Origin: Sequoia sempervirens | Lineage: Eukaryota; Streptophyta; Pinopsida; Cupressales; Cupressaceae | Length of the DNA stretch: 64,000 bases | Assembly: GCA_007258455.2 (NCBI GenBank) | Contig: VDFB02252616.1 | Location: 116,266,128-116,330,127, forward strand | Direction: 5' to 3' | Part shown: in pieces, positions 48,210 to 59,894 of the stretch | How positions within the stretch are numbered: position 1 is the first letter of the stretch | How the letters are laid out: every line of letters starts with the position of its first letter | Program-made: the position numbers and the translations under genes | Notes under the pieces: model-generated | The model's database searches: none | Seen by the model: only the letters and a program-made list of their open reading frames with translations | What the model was told of the DNA's origin: nothing

Positions 48210-50087
48210 TCAACTGCTAGTTCGCTCATTGGTAACTTGGGAAATCATATCCTCCAAAAAGTTGTTAACTGCCTCTTCATTAGGAAGACTGATACTATCC
48301 AAAACAATGTATTGTTTTTCCAGCATCTCCTCACCATCTGCAATCAAACTTAGCAATTCTTTCCTCTTTTCAGCTGCTTCATCAAATTTTGCTGACATTG
48401 TGGCGACATAATTCATCTTTCAAGCAATAGGATCACCATTAAAACTGCCACGGACCAAGTTCTGAAACTCTATCTGCACTTCACCGAGATCAAAGTAAGT
48501 GCCATCTTCTTGTAGATATCGACAAGGGATTTGTGACACAAACATACTTACGAACTTGAGAGTATTAGCAACCTTTTGTCTATATCCAGCCAATTCTACA
48601 AATATTCCTTCGTAGGTTTTTACTTTGAAGAGGTGTTGTTCTCTCCAAGCAAAAATCTTCTTCTTGTGTTCTTCTATAATGACTGAATCATAAGCCGTCC
48701 TCAAGTCGGAAATGACGATCTCATCTCTTGGTTTCCTTTCGGCTATATTTTGCTCAAACTCCTAAATCCCTGAGTGAAGATCATGGGCGTTATAACTCAA
48801 TTGGTACATCTCTGCAAGTGTAAATCTGCCTCTGGTGATGAATTTCTACCCAATCTCTCATATGTTTTTCGTAGATGACCAACTGACTCAACTAGTGTTG
48901 ATCTCGAGGTGACTCCAAAATTTGTGGAAGCAACAAAGTAGCCTGTGAAGTACCATGAAGGAGATTGGAAACATACTGCCGCAGTTGCCGAACCTCAGCC
49001 TTAAGGGTTGCCTTATCTTCTCCGTCTTTGAGCACTCGTTCCTTTAGATTATCTGCTACAACCTCAAATAGATTCACATTAGTATGTCGGGTGCTTCTTC
49101 TGAGATTGGCCTTGAAAACTTTGAAGTCATAAATTTCAACCTCATCGATGTTCTTGTCCTCCGAGGGTGTGGCAAACTCATGGATAATCTCGCCTTCAAA
49201 ATTCTTCTCCATATGAACTTGCTTCTTAACTTTCTTCTCTGTTGTGTCTTGGTAGATGCTATCAAGTTCTACAAAGTTCAACTGATAAGAAGGCTTCCTC
49301 CTCTTCCTACCCAGCAGGTTCGCAAGCCAAGATGAGGAGTCTCTAGTAACTTCTATGGGAGGATCAATTCCGATTCCAACAACTCCTGATGGACCAATAG
49401 GCGTTGAGACGTTGTGAGCTAGTGAATCGTCTTTTGAATCTATATCAATAGAAGGCCTCGACGACGACGAAAGAACAAGAGATAAGGCACGACTTCAACT
49501 TGTGGCGCTAACTCAACTAGAACTTTTGGTGCATCTACTGATTGTTCCTACTGATTCACCCTTTCCTTCAAGCTCTTCGCCATTCTGCTAATCTTTGTAT
49601 CTTTTGGAGGATTGCTCTCGGCTTTGATTTAGAAGAAGGTAAAGATGATTGAACTATTGGCGGCTCTACAACTGGAAAAGCTACCTTCCATGTCTTCTTA
49701 TTGTTCAGGAATATCCTGTTGTTCTTGATAACTCGACTTGTTCTTTCCTCAATTAAAATCCTCTCTTTGGCAAACCAATCAACTTGTGAAAGCGGTCATT
49801 GCTCAACCTGAACTCGGGCATACATGGGAAGTAGAACTTCCCCATCATCATCTAACAAACCCTCAACATCTTTTGATAAGAAATCAGCCATTTCCTGAAG
49901 AGTAAGTCTGGAGTAGTTGTGCTTGCGCACTTCAAACTCATTTGCACAATTAGTCCAGAAATCTCCAATTGTGGGCACATGTGCATGATTCTGACCAAGA
50001 CGAGCTGCAAAGACACCACGAGGATCATATGGACGTCTCTCCTTGAAAAGCTTGAGACCAAACTTTGACATTTCATCGCTCGTCAAC
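48210..50087 (-). pseudogene. unknown element gene, C-terminal part (copy A)
   Basis: Minus-strand coding relic in several frames. 50087-49796 holds RRPYDPRGVFAARLGQ and RKHNYSRLTLQEMADFLS. After one stop come VDWFAKE and IEERTSRVIKNN. 49281-48892 holds ELDSIYQDTTEKKVKKQVHM and a heptad-rich KATLKAEVRQLRQYVSNLLH. 48704-48420 has KIFAWREQHLFKVKTYEG. 48416-48210 has MSAKFDEAAEKRKELL, IVLDSISLPNEEAVNNFLED. Each block has a clear counterpart in the same order in copy B (YDPRGLYAAHLEQ, KAALKAENQKLRSYITSLIH, LFAWKEQLAYKVKAYD, LSTKFEEAASQ), with perhaps 40% identity, so the two are old relatives. Function unknown; the coiled coil suggests oligomerisation. Confidence 0.75.
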
Positions 50088-51617
50088 TGTAATGTACCCT
50101 TTTTAGCTTGGTCCTATTTGTTGAGGGGTTAAACTATTATTTTGACCCTCGTAGGCTGACAGTTATGGTTAGAGGGTCCTCTGTGGCAGTTACCCAGTGA
50201 TTAGAGACATTTCTCCTCAGGTGGATTCAGGTTTTGGCCTTTGCACAAGTTATTTGACTTAGATTGGCACACTTACTATTTATAGTAAGTAACTATTTTG
50301 GGAGAGTCGGGGTTTCTATTAATAGCAGGGCACCTGAACAAAGCATATTTATGGTATCAACCTTTGATTGGACATTTGCAGTGTTTCTGGACTCAGTGGT
50401 GTGTACTTACTATTTATAGTAAGTTAGCTATCAGGAGTGAATATTCTTGGCAGGGCACCTGGTCATATGGGATTTGCAGTGGACACCTTGGTTTTCAATT
50501 GGATAGGCGTATGGGCTTCATTTGATGATATTATTATTATCAAATCATTAATAAAGGTACTTTATTAATGATTATATGTCTTAAAGGTGAAATATAAAGT
50601 TAATTAATGAATGGGGCCATGACCCATCATTAATGAGTTATAATGAATTATTAAAAAGTGGGTGCATAAACCAAGGTGATATCTTAACCCATTTAAAAGT
50701 GAGTTAAATATTATTTAATGAATTAAAAGCTCACAAAAAAAGAGCTCAATTTTCTCCAAAGAGGTATTAAAGCTTTCATTCAAGAAGCAAATTGAACTCA
50801 TTCTATTGATCATTCAACTTTGTCTAAAAACTTGAAAGCTTTGGAGTTTGTGAGAAACAAGGGTTTCTGCAGATTACTTGCCATTGGAGAACGAAAACTC
50901 TTCAGTGTACAACATTCTGAGGTTGTGAGAGATCAACTAAAGTTTGCTAATCAGAGTGGCTTCATTCAGGAGTCATACTTGTGCATAATTGGTAAAGTTT
51001 CAGGAGGATTTCAGGAGGGTTTCAAGTCGAAGCATTGTGACCTAAAAGTTATCAATTTTCTTCCTTTATCATCCGTTGAGGGCATTTATTGCAGGCCATA
51101 CCATTGCTGCAGCAGGCCGTAAATGCACTTCCCAGCCAAGGCGTGTCTCTATAAGCCTGAATCGGTTCTCCTTTTGGGGAGGTATCATCTCCATTTGCTG
51201 CGTTGAGGATTTTCAAGAGGCATTTCATCACTTGTGAAGGGGAGAAGTAACATATTTCACACAGGCCGTACCATGCAAGGGTTTTTATAGCTGCTGCAAA
51301 TAAATTCCAGGTTATGTAATGAATTTCCAGAATTTTATAAGAGCTTTATAATCACATTCTTGAGCATGTATTAGTGTGGGTTATGCTTTGTATACACTCT
51401 ATTATCAATGAAAGTTATTGCAGCCTTTCTAGAAGAATATTTTTGCTTGACTTCTTGTTGTTACATTGAATTTTGTCTAGCTTACTGTTTATATTAAAAT
51501 TCATATAAAAAATCATTTATTGTCAAAACCCACAAAATTGCAAAAACATCAAAAAACAAAAAAAAAAAATTCATCATTTAGCACAGTTTGGGATTTACAA
51601 ACACCAAGTCTCTTACA
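50088..51617 (+). mobile_element. solo LTR (family 1, copy 3) inside gene A
   Basis: 1,530 bp from TGTAATGTACCC to AAGTCTCTTACA, flanked by TCAAC (50083-50087 and 51618-51622). Removing it joins IADAKL to TSDEMSKFGLKLFKERRPYD, which matches the undamaged order in copy B. The hairpin GACCCT...AGGGTC lies at 50144-50178. It is inserted in the opposite orientation to the gene. No internal region. Confidence 0.9.
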
Positions 51618-51989
51618 TCAACTTAGCATCAGCTATCGATCTACATCTGTATATACTCATCTCAAACGGGAAGCTAAATGTAGGCTTGCGTCTGTTACAC
51701 AAAAATGTGTGCACTTCATATACTTGCCTTAGAAACTCCATGAACACAACCTCATCTATTGGATATCTAGGAAGCATAACTAGATCACCTAAGAAGCCAT
51801 ATACTCTTATGTAGGAGAACATGGGGAATTGGATAAACCAATCAGACCACTCTGCCATTGCCAATTTGGTATTTGGTGAAATTTGTATATACATCTCATT
51901 ATCAAGATCTCACACCGTATGCACCAGGAATAGACCATTCACCTGCTCGTAACACCACTCAGATTCTTAAAACTCTAATTGTGAGTAAT
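51618..51989 (-). pseudogene. unknown element gene, middle part (copy A)
   Basis: Reads HYSQLEF, a stop, then HTV, a stop, NEMYIQISPNTKLAMAEW, DWFIQFPMFSYIRVYGFL and VVFMEFLRQVYEVHTFL. These match EMHVRISQTAREAMADWADW, FSYIRVYGYIGHPAMLPRYP and VVFMEFLRQLSEVHAYL in copy B. It is the direct continuation of copy C (62032-62788) across element B. Where B has its TAG (after VEMGL), this copy has a tyrosine (MSIYRCR), showing that the B stop is a derived change. Confidence 0.8.
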
Positions 51990-52437
51990 GATCATGTTGG
52001 CGTTTAAATTAGCACCTCTGGAGTGCTGATTGTAAACGTTCAGCTATTTCAAATGTTTTGCAACACTTCTTCGTTATTTAAAGAGGAGAAGTCCCTCTCT
52101 GCTGGGAGCAATGCATAGGGAAGGGAAATGTTAACTAAAGTTCCTATCTTTTTATGCTTCAGCGGCAGGACACAAGGGTGCACAAACACAATGCGCCGTA
52201 GCTAAGCTTTTTCTCTGGTTTTTACAGATCTCAACTACGACTAATCTAGCTTTTATCTATCCAATACCTTCAAGGTAAACAGAGCATGAGGGTAAAGGAG
52301 CGGGAATGGTTTGGTTGGATCACCTGAATTCACCGTCTCCCGAGAATATGACCGAGGCTCTGAACTCTCGGGTATATACCAAGATAAGGTTGGTACAAGC
52401 AAACGCTCTATACGGTAAACTAGATCTGAGACCTGCC

Positions 52438-52641
52438 AAGGAGGAGGGACTCCTATCCGAGGTATGGGCTAGGAAATAGTTCACAAGAAACAACAATTTC
52501 ACGATGCCTTGGCCAACGAGCTTGCTAAGGAGGAGGGACTCCTATCCGAAGTATAGCTTGGAAGACAACACATTAAACAACAACAAACGATAACTTGTCA
52601 ATAACAAATGTCCAAGGAGGAGGGACTCCTATCCGAGGAGG
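52438..52641 (+). repeat. 27-bp element, three copies, about 88-bp period
   Basis: AAGGAGGAGGGACTCCTATC with CGAGG or CGAAG begins at 52438, 52527 and 52614. Each holds the near-palindrome AGGAGGGACTCCT. Confidence 0.88.
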
Positions 52642-52914
52642 GAAATGAAACAACGAGCTATTAAACACAAGACATGGACACAACTCAAAAAGATTGACCA
52701 AAATGCAAGCGCCTTCTGATATTCTCCTTCAAAGCTTCATCAACGAATTACAAAGGTTGGGAAAGCAAAGGCACGAAATCATGCACAATTACAATCGACC
52801 AACAAACTCTCATCCAAGAGTGAACAAGTATCCGCTTTCAAAGCTGTTGGCAACAATGGCGCAGCAATTTTGCATAGCAAGTAAAAGTTAAACAAATAAT
52901 GAGCCCAAGGCTCT

Positions 52915-52922
52915 TATTTATA
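52915..52922 (-). promoter_or_regulatory. TATA box in B 3' arm
   Basis: TATAAATA on the minus strand followed by AGAGCC, about 460 bp past the gene's stop codon. Conserved with the A arm. It would start transcripts running toward the element's lower end. Confidence 0.45.
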
Positions 52923-53379
52923 GAACTCAAAGGAGTGGGCAACCCCAAAATCTCCTTGAGTTAACAATGAGTTCTTGCCAATCAATTAGCAAGATTTATT
53001 CCTAAAAAGGGGGAACAAGCAGTTAACTGGAAAACTACTTCAGTTAACTGAAAGTCAACAAAGAGTCAACTGGAAACTACTTCAGTTGACTGAAAGTAAA
53101 CTAAAGGTAAACTTTAATGAAAGTATCCCTCCAAAATAGACATCCACATTTAGTGGAGATCTAAGATCCACAAATCATGGAAGTCAAATAGACATCCTTA
53201 ATCAGTGGGATCTGACAATGCATGATTTAAGGAAAGTGGAGTTAAACTTGGAAAGAAGCATCAAGTTAACTCCAACTACATTTAATATCATCTTGAGTTG
53301 ACTTGGAAAGAAGCATCAAGTCAAACTCAAGTCTCATGAATGCCACTTGGAGGGTGTATGGCGTCCTTCTTTGGTGCAT

Positions 53380-54760
53380 TTATAGTTCGCCACTAATCAG
53401 CAGTGTCTCTATCCATTGATTGACTTCATCAGCTTCTGGGGAATTAATGCTTTGTAGAATGATGACGTGGCGTCGTAGCATGACCTCACCCATTGTGAGC
53501 TGATTTCCGAAGTCCATACACTGAGATGCTGCCTCTTCAAACTTGGTTGATAAAGCTGCTACCTTAGCCAGCTTGCAACCATCTGGATCATCAAGAAAGG
53601 TACTACGGATGACATCCCTGAACTGGTTCTGTACAGTAACCATCTCGACGTATTCTCCTCCCTCACGCTGATATTCCATGCAAGGGAAAGATATCACCAA
53701 CATTCTTGCGAAGTTGATAATAGTGGCAACTACCCGTCTGTAATCAATCAACTCTACTGAATGAGCGTCATAGGCTTTCACCTTGTACGCCAATTGTTCC
53801 TTCCAAGCAAAAAGATGTTGCTTGTTTTCCTCAGAGTATACTGATTGATATGCCAATTGCAAATCTGCAATTGTGCTTTCGTCTTCAAGCCTCCTTTCTG
53901 CAATCCTTTGTTCTGACTGCTGGATCTCTGCACGAAGTCCATGTGCTCTATCCCGTAACTGGTATAGGTTTGCCAGTATACATCTACCTTTGAGAACAAA
54001 CTCTTCCACTTGATCTCTCAAGTGTTTGCCGAATGTTATCAATTGCCGATGATTTTGTTCAGCGGGGAGATCTAGTAGTCCTGCTGGTAGGGCTGAGACG
54101 TTTGGTGTGCCATGTATCAAGCTGGTTATGTAAGACCTCAGTTTCTGATTTTCAGCCTTTAAGGCTGCTTTTTCTTTACCATCCTTAGCCATTCTTTCTT
54201 GTGCGCTCACCGAGGCTATTCCAAGAAGGTCTGCCTCCACCTGTCGTGTAGTCTTCCCGAGGTTAAGTTGAGACAAAGTGTAGTCTCCTACTTGGACCTC
54301 GTGTATGCTTTTCTCTACTGGTGGAGCGGCAGTCTCTATGATGATCTCACACTCTGCATTCCTTTCTATGTGAACTTGATTCTTCAACCTTTTCGCCGAC
54401 GTGTCTTGTGGGACGTGATCGAATTCGGTAAAGTCAAGTTCATAGGAGGGTTTTTCCCTCGTTCTTCCTAGGAATCCTTCAAGCCAAATAGAATCTCGGC
54501 GAACTTCGCTAGGAGGGACGTGAGGCCCTTGTATGCTAGATGTGTGAGACTGTGCTGGAGCAATGTCTCTCGGTGGCGAATCCAAGTCGATGAGGACTTG
54601 TGACTGCTATGGTACTGGTGATATTGGCGGCTCTGCTTCCATAACAGGCACTGTTTCTGCTGCTGCTTCTACTATTGTTGCTTTTGCCATTGGCTCAGCC
54701 ACTGGTTCTTCAACAACTACTGCTGCTGGTTCCTCCGTGATAACTTCTGCTGAATCAGGG
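53380..54760 (-). pseudogene. unknown element gene, C-terminal part (copy B)
   Basis: Continuation of the B gene after the solo LTR. First come about 50 Ala/Glu/Pro/Val-rich residues (EEPAAVVVEEPVAEPMAKAT), then a TAG at 54607-54609, then 401 open codons to the TAA at 53380. That block has a linker (WLEGFLGRTREKPSYELDF), a heptad-rich helix (KAALKAENQKLRSYITSLIH), a second helical part (IQQSEQRIAERRLEDESTIA, LFAWKEQLAYKVKAYD) and a helical end (LQSINSPEADEVNQWIETLL). The codon split by the insertion (AC|C) restores ETATPDSAEV, so the frame is continuous with 58156-59894. No enzyme motif is visible. It looks like a structural, self-associating protein. Confidence 0.8.
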
Positions 54761-54765
54761 GTAGC

Positions 54766-57700
54766 TGTAACAACCGATCCAGACTACGGTTTTAAAAATT
54801 CAATCAATTATTGGCTTCAGCCGAAGAACAACTAACTTGTTTTCATTCTAGGGTTTCCAAATCGTTTCAACTGTTCATTTTAAATTTCCAACTAACTTCC
54901 AAGTTTTCAGTTTCAGCTGAAAGGTAACATCTAACTGTTTCCATCAATCGACACAAAGAAGATTTAAACTAAATAACTGTCAAACTAGGGTTCCCATTTA
55001 ACCAATATATGAACTAAGGAAAGGAAATAGCTTCTCTTTATTCATTAACTAATTTCAGATCTTTCATTTCAGCTGAATGATACAAGTAACTGTCTAACTA
55101 ATTAATTGTAAATTCTACAACGTACATTTAACATACAAGAACATCGTTCATTGCATAAATGAAAGTAAGCTTAAATAGCATTGCATGTACCTGGATTTAC
55201 GAGTGAGGAAGAAATACATTTGACATCATCATCTTGTTTTTATACTTGGCTTCTTTAGCGATGAGGGAAAGAGAATTATCATTAGGGGCTTTACCGCCCA
55301 ACCAAGACCTACTGGTCTCCCGAGTTTCTTCAACTGGAGAACCCGCCCTTCACGAGGGTAATCAACATGGATCAAATTATCATCATGTCTCTGAGCTTGG
55401 TGTCAAGGACCTATACCTCCTGATCGACCTAACTAAGGGTACCTCCCAACTAGAAAGGCCACTCTGATCAGTGGTATATCTGGTACTTGATAGCTGACAA
55501 ATGCTGAATCTCGCATCGTACCTTGGCCAAGGATTTTAATATTTTCTGGCACTCCTGTGCCGATGTCTCTGGCACTACTGTGCCGACATCTTTGGCACTA
55601 TTGTGCCGTCAGCACTCTCACCTTTGCTTGGCATGACAAGTCTCTAATCAAGTTTTAATCTTACAATATCTAGTTTAGTTATCGTTCTTCTCTAGGTTCG
55701 AGGTTAAGGTTTAACATTACTAGATCTTGGTTTGGAATCACATCTTGTTTAAGGATTCAAAGTTTAGTATTACCATGTCCTGATCTCAAATCTTCTTCTG
55801 AAGTCATGGTTCAGCAATTATTATCAGGAATATAAGGGAGTCCTGGCTCAATATTAATTCACACCTATTAAGACCACTTGATTTACTTAACACTTAAAGA
55901 GAAAAGGACGAGTTTTGACCTTCAAATAGGTTTCATCAAATTAACATTACTACGACTTAGTTCTCATTTAATCTCTTCTTTAAGAATGTTGTTTTTCATT
56001 GAGCACGAACATATTGTGAGACATATTTGATTTATTGGGGTTTTCATATCTTAACCCTTTAACTTCTTAGTCTATGACACAAAGTCTGGGTAGAAATATT
56101 CCTAGTAACTTAAGTTTAAGTTTATCACAAAAGCATATTTTAAATAGAGAGAGACTCTGCTCAGTATCTATCACTTCTCAAGGCAAACTACTTTCTTAAC
56201 CAATAATTGCTTCCGTTGAGTAAATATATACTGTGATACTTATTAGGTGAGGAGACCCTTCAGGTATTAACATTTTATCTTTGTATTATGGTCCTGAAGT
56301 GAGGAAGAGGAATACACTATCCCAACTCAGCTAAAAGAAGAGAAGCCCGAAACAAGTCTAAGTTCCTGTTCAGGTTCACAACAAAATAGTCTTCTTTCGG
56401 TCAACCCAGAATAAGAATATTGCAAAAGCTCTGTTTTCAAATGCTTTCAAAAGTCATGGGAATTCCTTGTAATTTCATTCTATTCTAAAGGATTTTTAAT
56501 TACGATCCTAGATCCTTTCGCTGCATGTTTTAAACAAAAGATTCCTTTACATGCTTCACATAAAGACTCGATTTGGTGAAAAGAAAGATGACCAGATCCA
56601 ACTCAATTTATTAAGGCTGAGAACAAGAAGTGCTCAGTTTTGAACCCTAGATCTAACAGAGAAGTAAATTAGTGATTTGAGTAATTTCTCAGGTCGGCAT
56701 TGGTTACCAGAGCTAATAGAATGAAAGATTCTTCACTAAGAACTTTTGGCGTAAAAGTCTTTACTGCCATGACAAAATTAACCAGATTCAACCAAATGAC
56801 AATCTTCTCACACTACATTGCATTGATTATTAATATTCATCAAGGAAATCTCCAATTAAGATTTAGATATTTCGATAAGACTTTATTCGCACTTAGCAAT
56901 TACTAATACATGCCTGTCAATTAAAGAATTCGGTGGTCGAAGAAGGTTCCAAAGCTCTTCTTGAGAAATTCCCATACAAATGAAGGGACGACTAGATTTC
57001 CTCTTCCGGAGATTAATTTGGACTACACCAAGTTCCCAAAGCTTCCCAGCACAGAGGTTCGATTAAAGACGCAACTTCCCAAATCGTATGACTCCAAAAT
57101 AAGCTCGAATGTCACCTGAATGAGAAGTCAATTATGACTCGGGGTTTATTTCTTGAAGTGAAAGCCATGAATTTATACGAGGGCTCCACAGATTTTAACG
57201 CTTCCTCAGATACAGAGATAAGAATGATATATAGATTTTTCTCTTGGCTCGACTGAGGAAGGAGAGCCGATATGTTGCTCGACACAGAATGAAACAAAGA
57301 ATGTATTCAGGATGCCGGAATGGAATGAAATAAGAATTTCCCCCAAAAGAAAGCCCGATGCTCAAGAGAAAAACCCTCGAGCCTTCTGGAAGCGAGAGCA
57401 ATTTCCCCAAAGGAAGGTATGAAAAATCCCCTTCCAACTCCGCACTAGAGAATCTTTTCTTCCAACGCCTGCCTCTTCATGTATCCATACTTGGACGTTT
57501 CAAGAAGGAGATGGCATGAGACGAAAATGGCGTTTTTCCAAAATTCTCCAAAGAATTCAAAATACTTCAATTTAATTATATCCAATCGATGCCAATATTC
57601 AATATTTACAAGTGTTAGATTATATTTAACATTAGTTCGCCCCACTTCTAATTTATTATTATTTATTATAACCTTATTAATCAATTTGTAATCTCTTAGA

Positions 57701-58155
57701 AATATTAAAGATTAATATATTTATATATATATATATTTAAATTAACTTATAGAGTAATTAATTACTTTATATTATTTATGGCCAAGTTACGTTTTGGATT
57801 CTTGTCATACACCGGCTCGAGGTAGACGATAAAATAGATCCAATGTCAACCATGTCCTCTCCCTGATGATATTCCCCTCTCTCATGACAGCGGCAAATCC
57901 TGCATCCACTAACAAGGACTGTGGTTAGATCGTTCTCAACGGCTAAATAATATGCATTTAAATTTAATTTCATGATCTCATACGAAATCAATACTTTCAC
58001 TTGCAAATAAAGAGTTCGTTAATAATCACAGTTACGACAGAAGTACCAACTATTGCATTCTCAATGTCACAATCATATGAAAGTAGTTATTTGCAACTAA
58101 CATTGTATTCGAAACACTTAACCAAACATGTAATCTCGATGTAAGGGATGTGACA
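54766..58155 (-). mobile_element. 3.39-kb solo LTR (family 2) inside gene B
   Basis: 3,390 bp flanked by GTAGC (54761-54765 and 58156-58160). On the minus strand it begins TGTCACATCCC and ends GTTGTTACA. Removing it restores the reading frame of the host gene exactly. I see no gene inside and no repeat of one end near the other, so a long solo LTR is the simplest reading. A 23-bp triple repeat lies at 55547-55615. It is not visibly related to family 1 apart from the general TGTNAYRTCCC start. Confidence 0.85.
55547..55615 (+). repeat. 23-bp tandem repeat, three copies
   Basis: TCTGGCACTCCTGTGCCGAT and two variants follow each other. Each contains the short inverted repeat GGCAC(t)...GTGCC. 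Confidence 0.85.
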
Positions 58156-59894
58156 GTAGCAGTCTCTACTCTTTGTTCTGGGGCAGCAATACCCGTGATT
58201 ATTTCAGGACTATGTGTGGCTTTCTCCACTGGTGTCCTCTGTGTTCTAGGCTTTGACATCTTCATCCCTCGGGGAGGATTGCACCATTGCTTCTGTCTAG
58301 GCTTCCTTTTTGAAGTGGAAGGTGGTGTAGACTGAACCTGTGGCGGCTCTGTTCTGTGAGGTATCACCTTCCTTGATTTCTTGCTGTCGAGATAGAGTTG
58401 GCTATTTCTAACCACTCTACTCGTTCTTTCTTCTATAGATGTGTCTTCTTTGGCATACCAATCCACTCTCGGGAGCGGTTGGGAGTCAACTGAATCTGCG
58501 AAGAATGAGGGGAGAGTGACTTCCCCTTCATCATCGGACAGGCCCTCGATGTCTGCGGACATAAAATTAGCAATTTGTGAGAGTCTGAACCTGCTGTAGT
58601 TCCTTCTTCGCACTTCATACTCGTCTTTGCAATTTACCCAATAATCTTCCATAGAAGACTTATGTGACGAGTGTTGCTCGAGGTGTGCTGCATAGAGTCC
58701 TCTGGGATCATAGGATCTTCTATCAATGAGATACTTGAGGTTAAACCTCACTGTTTCCTGACTCATCATCTTAGCATCTGCCGCGAATCCACATCTTTAT
58801 AGTCCCATCTCAACAGGAAAGTTAACAGCTGTCTTCCTCTTCAAGCGCAAGTAGGCATGAACCTCGGACAACTGTCTCAGGAATTCCATGAAGACTACCC
58901 TATCTGAAGGGTATCTTGGTAGCATGGCAGGGTGGCCAATGTAGCCATACACGCGTATGTAGGAGAACGTAGGGAATTGGATGAACCAATCCGCCCAATC
59001 CGCCATTGCCTCTCTGGCTGTCTGTGAAATACGCACGTGCATCTCATGGTTAAGCTCACGTACTGTGTGCATAATGAAGTTATCACTCGTTCTCTTGAAG
59101 TGTCGCTCCGCTTGAGTAAACTCAAGACGTGCGAAATGTTCGTGAACCTTCTGCACACCTAAGGTTCCCACATTGTTCAATAACCTGAATTCACCTTGGA
59201 AGGCTATCAAGTATACCAGGTAAGAGCACATGTGGAACCTATGAGCTTCCAGATACCCAGTGATTTGTCGGTGGAGTGTGTCACTAATCAAAGTGGCCCA
59301 GTCATAATATTCCCTCTTGCCAATGATTTTAGCAATGATATAGTACATCCATGGCTGGAATTGACGACCATCTTCTTCTCCAGTGATTCTATTGAGTAGA
59401 GTGATTAACACTGCGTACTCATCTTTACATTCTCCTCGTCCCAACGGCTTAGGCAAGCTTGCCTTTGTCACTTTTAGCCATTTTTCAGCCATAACCTTTT
59501 TACATTTGTCCTTAGCTGTCTCAAATGCCCTCTCACATTCCGTCACTGATATGACTTTGCTATTAGGACATGATGGAATATCAAAACACCGTTCGATATC
59601 CTGAGGCTTTAGACTGCAAACAATTCTTCCATCTGCTGCTCTGATTTCTCTGGTGGTAGGATTGTAATGCTTGATACAAGCGATTACAAGTTCTACGCTC
59701 TGTAGTGTGATGGGAATTGATGCGGCCTGCAGCAACCCGGATTCTTCAATATTCTGCAATGTGATTTGATTCATGCCTTCTAGCTGCTCCAAATCAACCA
59801 CTGGATTTACTTGGTGTAAATTTGTGTCAACTGTTTTCAAGTAATCATGGAGTAAGACCGTCTTGGTCTCGTATTGTACCTGGGAGTACTGCAT
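58156..59894 (-). pseudogene. unknown element gene, N-terminal part (copy B)
   Basis: ATG at 59894 (MQYSQVQYETKTVLLHDYL; copy C also starts MQYS, which supports the start). The first 365 codons are open: SIPITLQSVELVIACIKHYN, CSLKPQDIERCFDIPSCPN, EDGRQFQPWMYYIIAKIIG, HRFHMCSYLVYLIAFQGEF, FSYIRVYGYIGHPAMLPRYP. A single TAG (58797-58799) follows VEMGL, then the frame stays open: RRSYDPRGLYAAHLEQ, RRNYSRFRLSQIANFMSADI, DDEGEVTLPSFF, IEERTSRVVRNSQ, a Ser/Pro/Lys linker, and into the insertion at 58156. With 53380-54760 it totals 3,120 nt (1,040 codons). The fold is unknown to me. The N-terminal layout faintly recalls plant transposon-associated (Transposase_28/32, mobile-domain) proteins. Confidence 0.8.

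Larger units (their letters stand above)
51995..53379 (-). other. 3' arm of element B
   Basis: 1,385 bp without coding sequence. Landmarks on the minus strand are two copies of CTTGATGCTTCTTTCCAAGT, a TATAAATA box (52922-52915), three GGATAGGAGTCCCTCCTCC units 88 bp apart, and the end AGGTGCTAATTTAAACGCC plus AACA. Related to the A arm at 47273-48209. Promoter-like content downstream of the gene is what a 3' LTR would have, but no matching 5' copy was seen. Confidence 0.6.

Noticed and set aside
55234..55467. 77-codon frame in the 3.39-kb LTR
   Set aside because: No motif, and the surrounding LTR shows no other coding signal.
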